Source of the DNA: Brachycybe producta
Taxonomy: Eukaryota; Arthropoda; Diplopoda; Playtdesmida; Andrognathidae
DNA: 64,000 nucleotides
Assembly (NCBI GenBank): GCA_036925085.1
Contig: JAUPFP010000072.1
Location: 310,001 to 374,000 of the forward strand
Direction of reading: 5' to 3'
The notes beneath the pieces were generated by a model. It was not told where the DNA came from. It searched no databases and worked only from the letters and a program-made list of their open reading frames with translations. Shown here piece after piece: positions 44,870 to 55,723 of this stretch (its first letter is position 1; each line of letters opens with the position of its first letter). The translations under genes and the position numbers were made by a program.

Positions 44870-46165
44870 GGGGACGAAAACAAAATAAATATCTATTCAA
44901 CCACGTTAAGCAATCTGCCAGATACATCTAAATTGTATCTTCTGTTGTATAAAGTACAAAATTCAACTAAATTATGTACATTTTAAATGCAAAACACAAG
45001 ATAACCTACTTTAATTATAATTGAATGAAAGTAGTTTGTGGAGTTTTTTATATTGGAAGTATAAATGGTTCAGTTATTTTGTGTAGTTTTATATTTTAAA
45101 TGTATTTTTGTTTTGCAGTGATAAACACATTGCAATATACATATATATATGTATATGTAGGCCCTATATATTCGAAATGCCACAAGAACATGAAAACCTA
45201 AATCGATAAACCACCAGTTTGGGTTGGTACAGTAATTAGTAATTACATCTGAAAAGACAATTCTAACTTTCAAGTCAATCACATAGAAAGATGAATAAAA
45301 GACACATTATATTATATTAAGTAAGTATGAAAGGAAATGTCTTAAGCTATTATAATTAATGTTATTTCACAAATTTATGTGTTACAGAGATGTTATTCTT
45401 ATTTATTATACATGTATATAATAAGCCTTGTCAGTATAGGTTTTGAGTTATTGCAGCTGACTTTTCACGCGAAAATGTCATGAGAAAATTTTAAAAAATT
45501 ATTCGTACTCAGAAAAGTGTTGAAACTTTGTGTTTTAGCAAATACGCTCGTAGTAACCTTAAGCCATGTTTACACTGAAATGTACGAGCAATTCCAAAAG
45601 TGCGACGACCAAAATACTATGGAACATTTGCTGAAAATGACAAGAGTTTTTACATTGGTTTTATAATGACTTAGTGATAATAATAAAAAAAAAAATTCAA
45701 TCGTCATTTTGTTTTTTAGTAATTTTATTAAAATTTGACGCATGTTAGGCAGCCAAGTAGGGGCAAGAGGATAGACTTGCATTTGACTGAAATGCGACTG
45801 CTAAGGCATATTTTCCTCCTATAGGAGGCTATGGCTAATTTTTATGTGCGGGGGGTAACAGGAAAGGGGGGGTAACAGGAAAGGATAGGATCAGAAATTG
45901 ACTTTTATCAGAGGGAGTGTATGGGGTAGCAAGCATACTAGAAAAAGATGCAGGAAAATAGACTGAGGTGGTTTGGGCTGGTAACTTGTGACGAAACGGG
46001 TTTTTATACATGTATATGGGGCTCAGATGGGTCACAATTTCACAAATAAGAGCGGGGAAAGTAACCGGAGGTGTACGTGATGTTGTTGAAAGAATTAAGG
46101 CACAAGAGGCTTAATGTTGAATAAACAAAAAGGTTTATTCAACTAACAAACTAGTAATTGAGTTG
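44870..46165. other. No gene recognised
   Basis: AT-rich; TATATATATGTATATG at about 45,140; a GGGGGGTAACAGGAAAGG direct repeat (45,849-45,885). Confidence 0.45.
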
Positions 46166-46171
46166 GTGTGT

Positions 46172-46521
46172 TCCCTTTCCGGCGAAATTTTTTCCGTCGA
46201 CAACCCTCAGGGATTGGATTGGAGGCTAACAGTGACGTCAATAAAAAATATATAGACCTTTTTTCATCAAAAGGTTCACTAAAGCTACCGGGAGGTAGCT
46301 GGATCGATTAGGTTCGGTTAGCTAGTTTGGTTAGGATCGATTAGGTTCGGTTAGGTTTAGGTTAGGATCGTTAACGTTCGATTAGGTTAGGGAGAAAGGG
46401 TTATTTTTTTTTTAGCTGTAGTGACGAGAAAGTGATAAAAAAGGTCTATATTTTGTCCCCCCCCCATGACGTCACTGTTAGCCTCCAAACCAATCCCTGA
46501 GGCTTGTCGACGGAAAGGGAT
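46172..46521. mobile_element. TIR element with TTAGG-like interior
   Basis: TTCCGTCGACAA.CCTCAGGGA, TTGGAGGCTAACAGTGACGT and ATATAGACCTTTTTT occur at the left and inverted at the right. The interior (46,300-46,390) is a run of GGTTAGG/TTCGGTTAG words. Those words also occur near 63,025-63,058. Confidence 0.78.
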
Positions 46522-46989
46522 ACCGCCATTGAGTTTCTCTCTCTTGAAGGTAATATGATAACCGATGAACGGCGATATGAATGAGCGATAAAACACTAAG
46601 AGAAAGGCGGTCCCATACGATTGTATTTTTTGGATCCCGAAAAATGAATCGAAATCAGCAGACAACGTTTGAAGAGCGTCGTCTGCTTCTAAAGTCATAC
46701 AATCAAGAAAGAACCGGGAACTTACGGAGGCGTATGCCCATTTATTCTACTTTGTCCTCAGGCCAGCAAACATCTGGTTCAGTCTAGCACCGGTTTCAAA
46801 CTAAAGAGCTACCATTCATTATTTTTCTTATTAAAATTTATTTTCAAAAATAAAAATGCTGTTATGGATTTAAATTTAAAAAAAAAAAAAATTCGTAACA
46901 CCATAAAATCAACTGATTTAAATCCCATTTCGAAATTTTGTTTCAGAACTTTTCTTGTTTTTTTTTTTTCTAATTTACGAAATGAATTT

Positions 46990-47415
46990 CTCATAATATA
47001 ATGTGCTTGACAAGTGGATAAACAATAAACATTGTCATGCATGGATTTTTAGTTATGTAAAGAGCAATTTTATAAAATTCTAAATAAATAAGTCTGATTT
47101 AAATAAAAAAAAATCTGATTTAAATAAAAAAAAATCTGATTTAAATAAAAAAAAATCTGATTTAAATAAAAAAAAATCTGATTTAAATAAAAAAAAATCT
47201 GATTTAAATAAAAAAAAATCTGATTTAAATAAAAAAAAATCTGATTTAAATAAAAAAAATCTGATTTAAATAAAAAAATCTGATTTAAATAAAAAAAAAT
47301 CTGATTTAAATAAAAAAAAATCTGATTTAAATAAAAAAAAATCTGATTTAAATCAAAATAAATTTGATTTTTTTTTTAAATTTTCTTTTAAAAATCATGA
47401 TTTTTATCCACCCTG
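46990..47415. mobile_element. hAT-like end with internal minisatellite
   Basis: The end TGATTTTTATCCACCCTG (47,398-47,415) is of the CAGGGTGGATAAAAATC type common in hAT elements. The shared part ATAATGTGCTTGACAAGTGG...CAATTTTATAAAATTC also occurs at 49,738-49,785. The copy here is expanded by the 21-base repeat at 47,097-47,362. Confidence 0.6.
47097..47362. repeat. 21-base minisatellite, about 12-13 units
   Basis: The unit is TCTGATTTAAATAAAAAAAAA, varying mostly in the length of its A run (7-9). The related hAT-like copy at 49,795 has only one unit. TTTAAA in each unit makes it very AT-rich and flexible. Confidence 0.9.
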
Positions 47416-47592
47416 CTATTTACTGTATATTACGGGTATATTTGAAATTAGTTACAGTAGAACGTCGATTATCAGAACTAATGTCGGACGTGCATAGTTC
47501 CGATAATCAAAAGTTCATATAATCGAACTCAAAATAAAATAAGTGAAGAAAAAAGTCAGAAAACACAGATTTCAAAGACATTTATTTCTATG

Positions 47593-47950
47593 AAGGCGGG
47601 TTTACACGGAGTCGTGAATTGGGCGAGAGCACTACCAGTAGGCTAGCAGTACTAATCACTACCTCATGTGAACAAGTAGTCGTGAGTGTTCGGTCGTACA
47701 CGTACGACCTTGAAAGGTGGGGTCGTGCTCACTCCGACCTGCCGGAGTGAGAACGACCGCTTCAGTCGTGAATTCGGCAAGTGAAAATGTCGGTGTACAA
47801 AATGAATAGTTCACAAATGGTCGTTGGAGAACAACTTCGTGTGAACTGGAAATGGTCGTGAACTCCGGTGTTGAATAAGCAAGTATAGTGTGACATGCGC
47901 ATCACTGGGCGTGTTCTCGCCCAATTCACGACTCCGTGTAAACTCGCCTT
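47593..47950. mobile_element. TIR element with about 40-base termini
   Basis: AAGGCGGGTTTACACGGAGT / CGTGAATTGGGCGAGA at the left is nearly exact to the inverse of the right end (AAGGCGAGTTTACACGGAGT / CGTGAATTGGGCGAGA). In the middle GGTCGTGCTCACTCCG...CGGAGTGAGAACGACC forms a second hairpin (47,721-47,758). No gene. Confidence 0.82.
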
Positions 47951-48027
47951 AAGAATAATTAAAATAAAATTGGTTTCGATAATCGACGCTCTACTGTACT
48001 GTAATTCTTTGCATTTATTGGAGAATA

Positions 48028-48115
48028 TGAACTTGAAAAATTACACTGAAAGCAGCCAAGAAGGCCTGTGGCAGAGGGACAAAAGTTCATTTGCAGCATG
48101 TCTAATGTTTTGTCA
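48028..48115 (-). mobile_element. LINE A-type 3' tail beside a long palindrome
   Basis: The + strand reads TTGAAAAATTACACTG, then GCAGCCAAGAAGGCC, TGTGGCAGAGGGAC and TTTGCAGCATG, closely matching the end of LINE A at 23,110-23,190. It is truncated at about 48,115, directly before a 54-bp perfect palindrome (48,120-48,173). Confidence 0.7.
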
Positions 48116-48119
48116 AAAA

Positions 48120-48173
48120 ATGCACAGTAACACATTACAATTGTTATAACAATTGTAATGTGTTACTGTGCAT
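48120..48173. repeat. Perfect 54-bp palindrome without spacer
   Basis: The left half 48,120-48,146 (ATGCACAGTAACACATTACA then ATTGTTA) is the exact reverse complement of 48,147-48,173. Pairing stops one base outside. It starts a few bases after the truncated LINE A tail. Confidence 0.95.
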
Positions 48174-48959
48174 CTAAAATGATGCGATGTTTACTTTCAT
48201 GCATAAAATCCTTTTTTTCCAGAGAGAGTTCAATTTGACGGTTCTACTTTGTCATCCCAAAGCACCTATCACAAAGGGAGAATATAGTCCAGAAAGTGCA
48301 TAAGAAACATATTGTCAAAATAGTCTATTAACACCATAAAAATCCCGCAAAATTAAGTACTGTATTTACATAATTGTATTTGGAGAATAATGTTAAATTT
48401 AGTCAGTTTCAGTTATTGCCGTCGATCATCGCTCCCTAGTTTTCTGTGATTTTGCCAAAAAGAGTATATTTTGGCCACACATTGTGTGTGTGTGATAACT
48501 AAAAAAAACGGGACTTTCTGTAAAAGATAAGTAGCAATCCAGCTATACAGAAACTATGTTAGTTCTGACTTGGTTTTTCAAGAAGACAATCATCTGAAAC
48601 ATTTTGCTTGTATTTCTTGCCACTTGAGTAAAAAGGACATTGACTATGGTGACATTCAGTGTGAAGATTATTATTGTGTAAAAGAATGTGTATAGTGGAC
48701 CTCCTTAATTATAGGTTTTGTATGGCTTCTTATTTTACCAGAAAAATACATGTAGAAAATATGAAGTCTAGGATGTGTGGCACGTTCCCCCAACTTGTCA
48801 TGTGCTGCAGACTCACAGGCGTGTGCACAGCATATTTTATTAGGGTGTACAACTGTGCATCCAGGAAATTTCATTTTGTTTAAAGGTGAATGATAACTTG
48901 AATACTCAATCATAAAGCATCGTTTCCACTTTGAACTCGTGAGCCCTGTATACATGAGT

Positions 48960-49165
48960 CTGTAAGCTTTTTTCGTCTTTCGAATCTTTCGAATCCTAAC
49001 CAAAAAAAAAACTGCTGAAAACTTTGGTAAAATTAGTTTTAACTCCATTGACGGTCCAATATAAGCGTTTCACTAACAAAAAACGGCGATTGTTGCAATT
49101 TTGGTGGTAACCGAGTCACCAATATCATCACCTTGTGGCGACCTCGTCGTCATCGTAGGCAGTGC
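48960..49165. mobile_element. Relative of the hAT at 61,243 (partial, inverted)
   Basis: TTTCGAATCCTAACC, AACTTTGGTAAAATTAGTT, ACTAACAAAAAACGGCGATT and CACCTTGTGGCGACC correspond to the reverse complement of the core at 61,390-61,560. The right part drifts into unrelated GC-richer sequence up to 49,390. Confidence 0.68.
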
Positions 49166-49394
49166 GGAAGTGCGCGAGCCACTTGAATTCACGCTTCCTC
49201 GGGAACCTGGTGAAGTGCCTACATCACTGCACGGAGTTCCATTGATGGGCCACGGCAATGTCTTCAAACTCCTCTTATGTAGAAGAGGATGTTGTCGTCG
49301 CCTTCGTATTTTGGGGAAACCCTGTAGCAGATGTAGCGAATTCTTCTCATAGTACGGCGTAGGTCCTAGGTTCGGTGCCCATTTTGCTACTTCG

Positions 49395-49735
49395 TCCGGA
49401 CCAGGCTTGTGCCAGGGTTCAAAGAATCTTTCGAATTCTAACCTTAAAAAAACTGTTAAAAACTTTGGTAAAATTTGTTTTAACTCGTTTGACGTCCAAT
49501 AGAAGCGTGCACTAACAAAAAACGGCGATTGTTGCAATTTCGGTGGTACCCCGGATCACCAGTATCACCTTGTGGCAGTGACCCTGAGTGCCAAACACTG
49601 TTTTTTTTATTATTAATAATTTAATATTTAATATCCTTTCATTTATTTGTATCTTCTTAATAAATAATCGAGATGTGGGATTCGAGAACCGATTCGGATT
49701 CAAGAAAGTTTAGGATTCATCCCACCTCGAATTAT
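49395..49735. mobile_element. Relative of the hAT at 61,243 (longer, inverted)
   Basis: CTTTCGAATTCTAACC, AACTTTGGTAAAATTTG, AACGGCGATTGTTGCAATTT, CACCTTGTGGCAGTGACCCT, TTGTATCTTCTTAATAAAT and GGATTCATCCCACCTC follow the reverse order of 61,243-61,560. It ends at CCCACCTC (49,727), the inverse of the GAGGTGGG terminus. Confidence 0.72.
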
Positions 49736-49842
49736 AATAATGTGCTGGACAGAAGAATAAAGCAATTTTATGAAATTTAAAATGATTTAAAAAAAAGTCT
49801 GATTTAAATGGGGAGGGGGAAATATGATTTTTATCCACCCTG
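49735..49842. mobile_element. hAT-like end, unexpanded copy
   Basis: ATAATGTGCTGGACAGAAGA...CAATTTTATGAAATTTAAAATGATTT (in pieces), one TCTGATTTAAAT unit and the end TGATTTTTATCCACCCTG. It is the same family as 46,990-47,415. Confidence 0.58.
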
Positions 49843-50745
49843 AGTACTAGGTATTTTTGCCAGTTCCTTATTCCCAACGACCTGGTTTAAATCCATTGAC
49901 TAGTAGCAGCAGTTTGTTGGGTCTAGAGATTTAGGTTTACTTGTTTCACTCGTCTTTTTTTACGTGAGTGACAGGAGATGATGGTTGAGTTCAAACAAAC
50001 TATTCGAACATTTTGAAACTCCTATTAAACAACAACAACAAAAAGTTTCATAAAGCAATTGTGTACTTAGTAAGTAGGTTTTCAAATGAACTCAAACTTT
50101 CTAAAATGTTAACTTTTTTGTTTTTGGAAATCTGATACAAGAAAGTTCTTTGACGAGACCAAAGACCAAGGCTAAAATCTCTTAATAATCGATGTAACAT
50201 CAGTGACACCACCTTTTGTGTGTATGTTTCTGTTAGAAGAAAAAAAAAAAAAAAAGATATGAAACTGAATTCCAGCTGTTGATGATAATATGTACCAACA
50301 CAAGTTTATTTGGGTGACTCTCTCTCTCTCTTTTCATGTTATCTTCTTAAAAGAGGGGGGAAAGGGGGTAAATGCAAAACTGTAATATATCAACAAGCTG
50401 CTGAACGGTTGCCAAACTGCTTGCTGACAATGGAATTCTTCAAGTACATCATCCATGTGCACGTCATTTCAAGATAATTTGCTAAATCTGTCCTTTTCAT
50501 GTTCCATAAGTTCTACATAAATAAAATTGTAGCTGTTTTTGTATTATAACAATTTCTATCTATGGAAGAGTAGTTTATATAAAAAGTTGAAAACAAAAAC
50601 AGGCAGCAAACAAACTTTTTAGATTTTGGAGCCCCTGTTTTTTTTATTATTTGGCACCTGTAAGAGTTTTGCATCAAGTTGGAAGCCAAGAAATATTTTT
50701 ACTCAACTTTTTACTAAGCTTTTTATTTATTATACTGTATAAAAA
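49843..50745. other. No gene recognised
   Basis: Contains an A run at 50,238 and a short (CT)n at 50,319. No supported frame. Confidence 0.45.
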
Positions 50746-50746
50746 G

Positions 50747-50750
<4 letters not shown>

Positions 50751-50825
<75 letters not shown>
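50751..50825. repeat. (AT)n microsatellite
   Basis: About 37 AT units ending where the TIR element at 50,847 starts. Confidence 0.97.
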
Positions 50826-50827
<2 letters not shown>

Positions 50828-50846
50828 CCATTAAAAGCATATACGA

Positions 50847-51402
50847 CGGGCACTAGATAAGTAATCTACCTGCCGTAGAAGCGATACTCTTCTTGCACTC
50901 AAATCTCGTGTGCATGTTGAGACATGCTTTGGTAGTCATATTGCACAGTGTCATCACAGTCGCTCCCTTAGTCTCAGGGAGATTAACGTCACTGGTGAGG
51001 AGTTTCACACAAAAATCGACAATCCACATTTAGAGCACCATTATATGGCCCCCCTTATGTTTTCCATTGCATGGATTGTTGTTTTGTTTCTGGATCACAG
51101 TGATGAACCCAGGTCTCTCATCCCCAGTAAACCATCCTTTCAAGAAAATTGTCTCCAGACTCCTCAAACAGTGTAAGATTCTATCGACAAATATTCAATT
51201 GTCAACTGTCCATTTTTGTGTGACACTCATCACAAATGATGTGTGATCTCTTCGAGACTAAGAGAGCGACTATGTTGACCCTGTGCAGCATGACTATCGA
51301 ATCTTGTGCGCATATTGGGACATGCTTCCAATATGCCCACAAGATTCGAGTGCAACAAGAGTATCGCTTCTATGTCGGGTAGATTACTTATCTAGTGCCC
51401 CT
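50847..51402. mobile_element. TIR element with about 70-base arms next to an AT repeat
   Basis: GGGCACTAGATAAGTAATCT / ACC and AGAAGCGATACTCTT / TTGCACTC.AATCT occur at the left and inverted at the right. Inside the right arm, 51,297-51,350 is a further hairpin (AATCTTGTG.GCATATTGG / CCAATATGC.CACAAGATT). The left end adjoins the (AT)n run at 50,751-50,825. Confidence 0.8.
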
Positions 51403-51404
51403 CT

Positions 51405-52580
51405 TATGAAGATTAACATGTTTAATTGATTAAGAGTGGTCACTACTACCCATGTATGCAGCTTTACACAGTATATTAGCAGCCGGCCCTGTTTAAGAAT
51501 GTTGAGGCTGAAATCAGCCCTACGAACCGCTAAAAAGTCGCTTTCAAGTTATTTGAGAATTTATTTTAACAAAATACACACATACATGGCCCCCACATCT
51601 TATAGCGGTCCCCCAGGCCCAGAATGTTTGGCGGGCCCTCTACCTGCCGCTAAGGTTGAGTGCAGCTATATGCTCTACAGGATTTAGGATAAAACAAGTC
51701 AATTTAAATCAAAAAGCGATTGATTTTCTTTTTTAAATGGATTAAAAACAGGCACGGGTGGTCCATCGGCATAAATAAGAGTATGAATGGCGATAAATCA
51801 CCAAAGACTTTCGAAGCAAAAAGTTGGTATGCTGATAGGATAATGTTAATATGTGCCTCACTTAGCTGGCCGACCTGCCACACCGAACCCCCCCCCCTAA
51901 TTCTGGGCCTCCAAGCTAGAGCCCTGTCAGCCTCCCTCTTGGAGGGGCCATGCATACATATATTACAAATACCGTACTTTAGAAAATAAGTCGTTAATTA
52001 GTTGTTAATAATTTATGGAAATATTTACATTATTCTTTGCGTTTGGGTTGTTAAGTAGCAGTAATATTAAACAAAGAATTTTAGGGGGAAGAATAGTTGT
52101 TTTAAAGCACAGTTAATAGAAAACTTGATTCAGTGAGTTAAATAAATTCTTCAATAGTCTGTCATTTGACAGTAAATTGCCATATCGAACTCATATTCAT
52201 TCAACAGACACAAATGCAAATTACAAAATATTATTATGACAAATGTAGTCATATGACTACTTTGACTAGTGTACAACTGTACATCTTAATATGACAAGCA
52301 TAAAATATTAGCACATAAGCTGTGACAGAATGTTATGACTTTTTCTGTAATGAGGACCGGAGGTGTTTTGAAAACATACCCAATTAAAATACATGTGAGT
52401 TGTTACAATTAGAGAAATGTCACAAAATATCTTAAAGTAATTTACAATTTTTGAATTTGATTTTTACACAATATTAAAATGCAGTGTATTCTAGTTTTCT
52501 TTATTATTCTTTGCAGCACTTGACCATCAGAGCACGCAAGATGTTCTTTAGAAATATGATAACTATTACTAAAAATTATT
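51405..52580. other. No gene recognised
   Basis: GC-richer patches at 51,590-51,655 (GGCCC, GCCGC) and 51,865-51,950 (CCTCC) probably belong to decayed mobile elements without visible ends. The rest is AT-rich. Confidence 0.4.
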
Positions 52581-52654
52581 ATTATAAATGCTGTATTGGT
52601 TGGAAACAAAAGAGCATAATGTATGGTGAAAATATTTTTATTTATAAATGAAAC

Positions 52655-52712
52655 TGAAAATTCAATTCAACTCAGTACACCTGCAATCAGCTTTTTAAGC
52701 CATGTGGCAGGG
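52655..52712 (-). mobile_element. LINE B-type 3' end fragment
   Basis: Read on the minus strand, this is TGCCACATGGCTT...AAGCTGATTGCAGGTGTA followed by a short TTGAATTGAA end. The same order occurs at the 3' ends of the copies ending at 41,290 and 58,568. The fragment is cut at a run of G at 52,710, so it is only a tail. Confidence 0.65.
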
Positions 52713-52805
52713 GGGGGGGGGGTGGGGTGGTTGTTCCCGAACACAAATGATTGTCATTCAGTGATTCAGCTAAAACAGGACATTATTGTCAAATTGAAAT
52801 CGTCC

Positions 52806-53304
52806 TAAAGCCCGTTATACACCTACAATTTTTACTTGCATTTTTATGTCAATTAAATGATGAATGTGTTTTCGTTAATGATTTTTTACATAAAATGTAT
52901 ATATTAATTTATAAGTGTCAATCGGCGGTTATACATGTACACAAGTAAAAGTATTGGAACATTTTTACTTATGTAACTTGCTCAGAACAGTGCGCAGTGT
53001 GGCAGTTTATCATATATCTAACCTTGTGACCTTCTAGACTAAGAGAATTGGGGATAGGCTTGCAAAATATGTTACAGAGCGCATCGTATACTGTGTATAG
53101 CTTTGTAAAATACATAAGAATAATGTTAATCCTGAAAAAGCACTCTAGTAGATGTGCAGAAGGCTAAGAAAAATAGAACATTTTCTAAATTAATGCAACT
53201 TTGAACAAATAATGTATACATATACATATATACATGCAATGTCACATTTATAAATTAATTTATACATTTATTGAAGAACTAATTGTAGGTGTATAACAGG
53301 GTTT
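52806..53304. mobile_element. TIR element with GTTATACACCTACAATT ends
   Basis: AAAGCCCGTTATACACCTAC / AATTTTT at the left; inverted AAACCCTGTTATACACCTAC / AATTAGTT at the right. The interior is AT-rich without a frame. The right end runs straight into the second copy of a 53-base direct repeat (53,302-53,354). Confidence 0.75.
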
Positions 53305-53699
53305 ATAAATGTTGTATTGGTTGGAAACAAAAGAGCATAATGTATGTTGAAAATGAAAAATGAAAAATAACAAATGAAAAATAGGAAGTCGTTTATTTAT
53401 TAAGCAACTTTTGAAATGAGTAATTTTTTAAAAAAAAATCTTTGAACTTTTAATTCAGTTTTTTTTTTTTACCAAAGAACAGTTGTTTTGACAGTAATTT
53501 TAAGTTTTCTAAGTTAGTTTAAGGCATAATATATAGGTGAGCCACCCGATGATATTTGACATGCTGATTGATGGCGGCTGTAAAAAAAATTGTTATCAAT
53601 GCAATCAAATATTTTTTTTTTGCATACATGTTTACTTTAACTTGATTAGACCGGCTATGACCGGTTTCGGTCGTTTTTAGTAGACCATTCATTACATAA

Positions 53700-53928
53700 A
53701 GGGTGTGTTCACACGAGCCACTGCCACCATATGTAATTTGCACCACAGTGGCGATGAGTGGTTGAGTGCGGCTACAAGTGGCGACCATTGTGTCAGTGAT
53801 GATCAAGATCGAACCAGTGGTCCAAACTGACAGCAGGCCATTGTGTTCAATGGTGGTCAGTGCAAAGCATTAAGCCGCATCAACAGCTATGTTGCACCAC
53901 AAAAATGGTCCGTGTGAAGTCGCCGTCC
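53700..53928. mobile_element. TTCACAC-type MITE upstream of the transporter exon
   Basis: GGGTGTGTTCACACGAGCC to GGTCCGTGTGAAGTCGCCGTCC, with TAA on each side (53,697-53,699 and 53,929-53,931). Interior CACCACAGTGGC and TTGCACCACAAAAATGG words recur. The right end lies 100 bases before the acceptor of the first coding exon. Confidence 0.68.
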
Positions 53929-54029
53929 TAATAATTAATTAATGTATACCCTAATTTAATTGTGACTGATTACTGCTGTCATGTGCGTCATTGATAGATA
54001 CTGTAATATTTTGTGGTTTTATTATAGGC

Positions 54030-54243
54030 ATGTCAGAAGTGGACATCACAGCCTCTCCAACGCAAAGTGCTGGTGACAGACTTGAACTTCAAGAATTGCG
54101 TCCATTCCTTTCTCAACATGGTTGTTCTTGTAAGAAGAACACGAGTAATCGTCGTACCGAACGGAGTTTCATATCGAGGTTATGGCCGAAGAAAAATAAA
54201 TCTGTAACACAGCCTGTTATCGAAGGAAATTACAAGGATTCAG
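54030..54243 (+). CDS. SLC6 monoamine transporter, first coding exon (N-terminal tail)
   Basis: This exon encodes residues 1-71 of a Na+/Cl- dependent monoamine transporter and gives the first base of codon 72. The ATG at 54,030 lies 2 bases after a good acceptor (TTATAG, AG at 54,026-54,027), so a 5' UTR intron probably lies upstream. The donor CAG|GTAAAT ends the exon at 54,243. The 1-base overhang joins in phase with the 2-base overhang of the next exon at 61,816, which is the main evidence that the two belong together. The peptide is hydrophilic, has a CSCKK cluster near residue 32, a basic patch (RLWPKKNK, about 50-57) and no signal peptide. That fits the cytosolic tail of this family, where regulatory contacts usually lie. 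N-tails are poorly conserved, so this exon is less certain than the next two. Confidence 0.68.
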
Positions 54244-54299
54244 GTAAATCGAATTAATTGTGGTAATGAAATGGCTTCATTTGTGGAAACATGATTTTA

Positions 54300-54385
54300 C
54301 ACGAAGCATGTAGCATGACACACTTCCTGTCGGCTAAAAAACGACCACTTTATGTGACGCCACACAAAGTGGTCTGTGTTTTTCT
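54300..54385. mobile_element. Remnant of a TTCACAC/AAAGTGGTC-type MITE
   Basis: ACGACCACTTTATGTGACGC and CACACAAAGTGGTCTGTG are inverse words as in the elements at 9,725 and 16,646. Clear terminal repeats are lost. Confidence 0.45.
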
Positions 54386-54646
54386 AATTTTTGGTTTTTT
54401 GAATGGATTTTTTTTTATTTAGATCAATTGTATTGATTTAACTTGTAATCTTAGTATAATCTAGTTATTTTCCAATCGAATAATGAGAAAAATATATTAT
54501 TTCTAATTAATTTAAATAATAACTAACGAAGTATTTTCGTTACATGTATAAATTAATTTGTATATATTTTTGAAAATTAATTTCTCGACTTTAAAACTGA
54601 CGAAACTCTATCTGCGTTTTAAACGAAAATTGCCTTTTCAAACGGC

Positions 54647-54745
54647 CTAGTGGGGTGAAAAAAAACGGTTCATTTAAATTGAAATAAATTCCGACGTTTT
54701 TGTCTTTGTTTGTACAGCGTTATACACAGACAGACAAAGCTTAAT
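54647..54745 (-). mobile_element. Helitron-like micro-copy in transporter intron 1
   Basis: On the minus strand it begins TTTGTCTGTCTGTGTATAACGCTGTA (split: TTTGTCTGTCTGTG then TATAACGCTGTA) next to a long AT repeat and ends ACCCCACTAG at 54,647. Only about 100 bases remain: the 5' part and the very end, with the middle, including the terminal hairpin stem, gone. Confidence 0.6.
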
Positions 54746-54747
54746 AT

Positions 54748-54801
<54 letters not shown>

Positions 54802-54802
54802 G

Positions 54803-54891
<89 letters not shown>

Positions 54892-54893
54892 AA
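54743..54893. repeat. (AT)n microsatellite in intron 1
   Basis: This interrupted TA repeat of about 150 bases sits at the 5' edge of the Helitron micro-copy. Confidence 0.95.
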
Positions 54894-55460
54894 ATTGTTT
54901 AAAAACGTAATTATGAAAACAACCTTTTATTTCAGTCTTTTTCTCTTCTAGTTTTGAGTAAACAGTTAAAATTCCTTTAGAACATTGGTCTGTATGTGTA
55001 AGTGAAGCATACTCTTCAAAGTAAAAAGTAAAAGCAAATGATGCTATGTAGCATAAAGTAAAAGTAAAAGCAGATGCTTCAAATGGTTTGAATAACCTTT
55101 TACTTTTACTGTGTAGTAGTATATTATGCAAGGATTATCAATTTATCACAGTGATGTGGTATAGCGTGAAAGCGTGCATAGAAACAAACAATAATCAGGT
55201 TGATTATGATGCCAACACTTAAAGTAATTAATGCCAATTATGAATTTGTCTTAATATTAAATTTACAAAAATTATTTGTTTCAAAATACATTCATACATG
55301 TAAACAAATGCCAACAAAAACGATCTATAGGCTTTCTATTTCGATGTTAAAGACAGGGTTCATACAGTAACGAAACAATCCATTTTTCCGACTTTCAGGT
55401 CAGGGTGGCACAACTCAAAAAATACTTTTTTTGGGGGGAAAATTGAGTTTAAAGTTACAT

Positions 55461-55568
55461 TTTAAGTATTATCTGCGTGATGGCCTTCACTTGACTGCAG
55501 CTGGTAAGGATGTTTTGAGCTCTGTTTTCTGGAAATCTGTTTGTAGTCAAGTCCAGGGAAACTTCTAA
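55461..55568 (+). pseudogene. LINE B ORF1 tail (SGNH block V)
   Basis: The 35-codon open end reads YYLRDGLHLTAAGKDVL followed by a stop at 55,566-55,568. RDGLHLT..G matches the last SGNH-esterase block (Asp-x-x-His), as seen in ORF1 of LINE A. It shows that family B also has an esterase-type ORF1. The ORF2 frame is already open in another frame across this stop, so the two ORFs overlapped or nearly touched. Confidence 0.68.
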
Positions 55569-55723
55569 TTACTAAATGCCCTGATTCTAGGAAGAAATCA
55601 AATCTAGTTACTGTACCCAAAATAGTTATCCAAAAAGAAACCCAATTTTCTAACAAGAAAATTTCTTCTAAAACAGTTTTTCTGACCAACAAGGAAAACA
55701 AGCCTATAAATAAATCCTTAAAA

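Larger units (their letters stand above)
52581..53354. repeat. 53-base direct repeat bracketing 670 bases
   Basis: Positions 52,581-52,633 and 53,302-53,354 share TATAAATG.TGTATTGGTTGG, AAACAAAAGAGCATAATG and TATG.TGAAAAT with only a few differences. A LINE B tail and a TIR element lie between them. It may mark a local duplication followed by insertions. Confidence 0.75.

Noticed and set aside
47090-47362. CRISPR-like array
   Set aside because: Units are contiguous 21-base repeats with no unique spacers, in an animal genome.
55097-55131. Frames through the AT repeats at 54,670-55,131 encoding YIYIYI runs
   Set aside because: They are repeat translation only.
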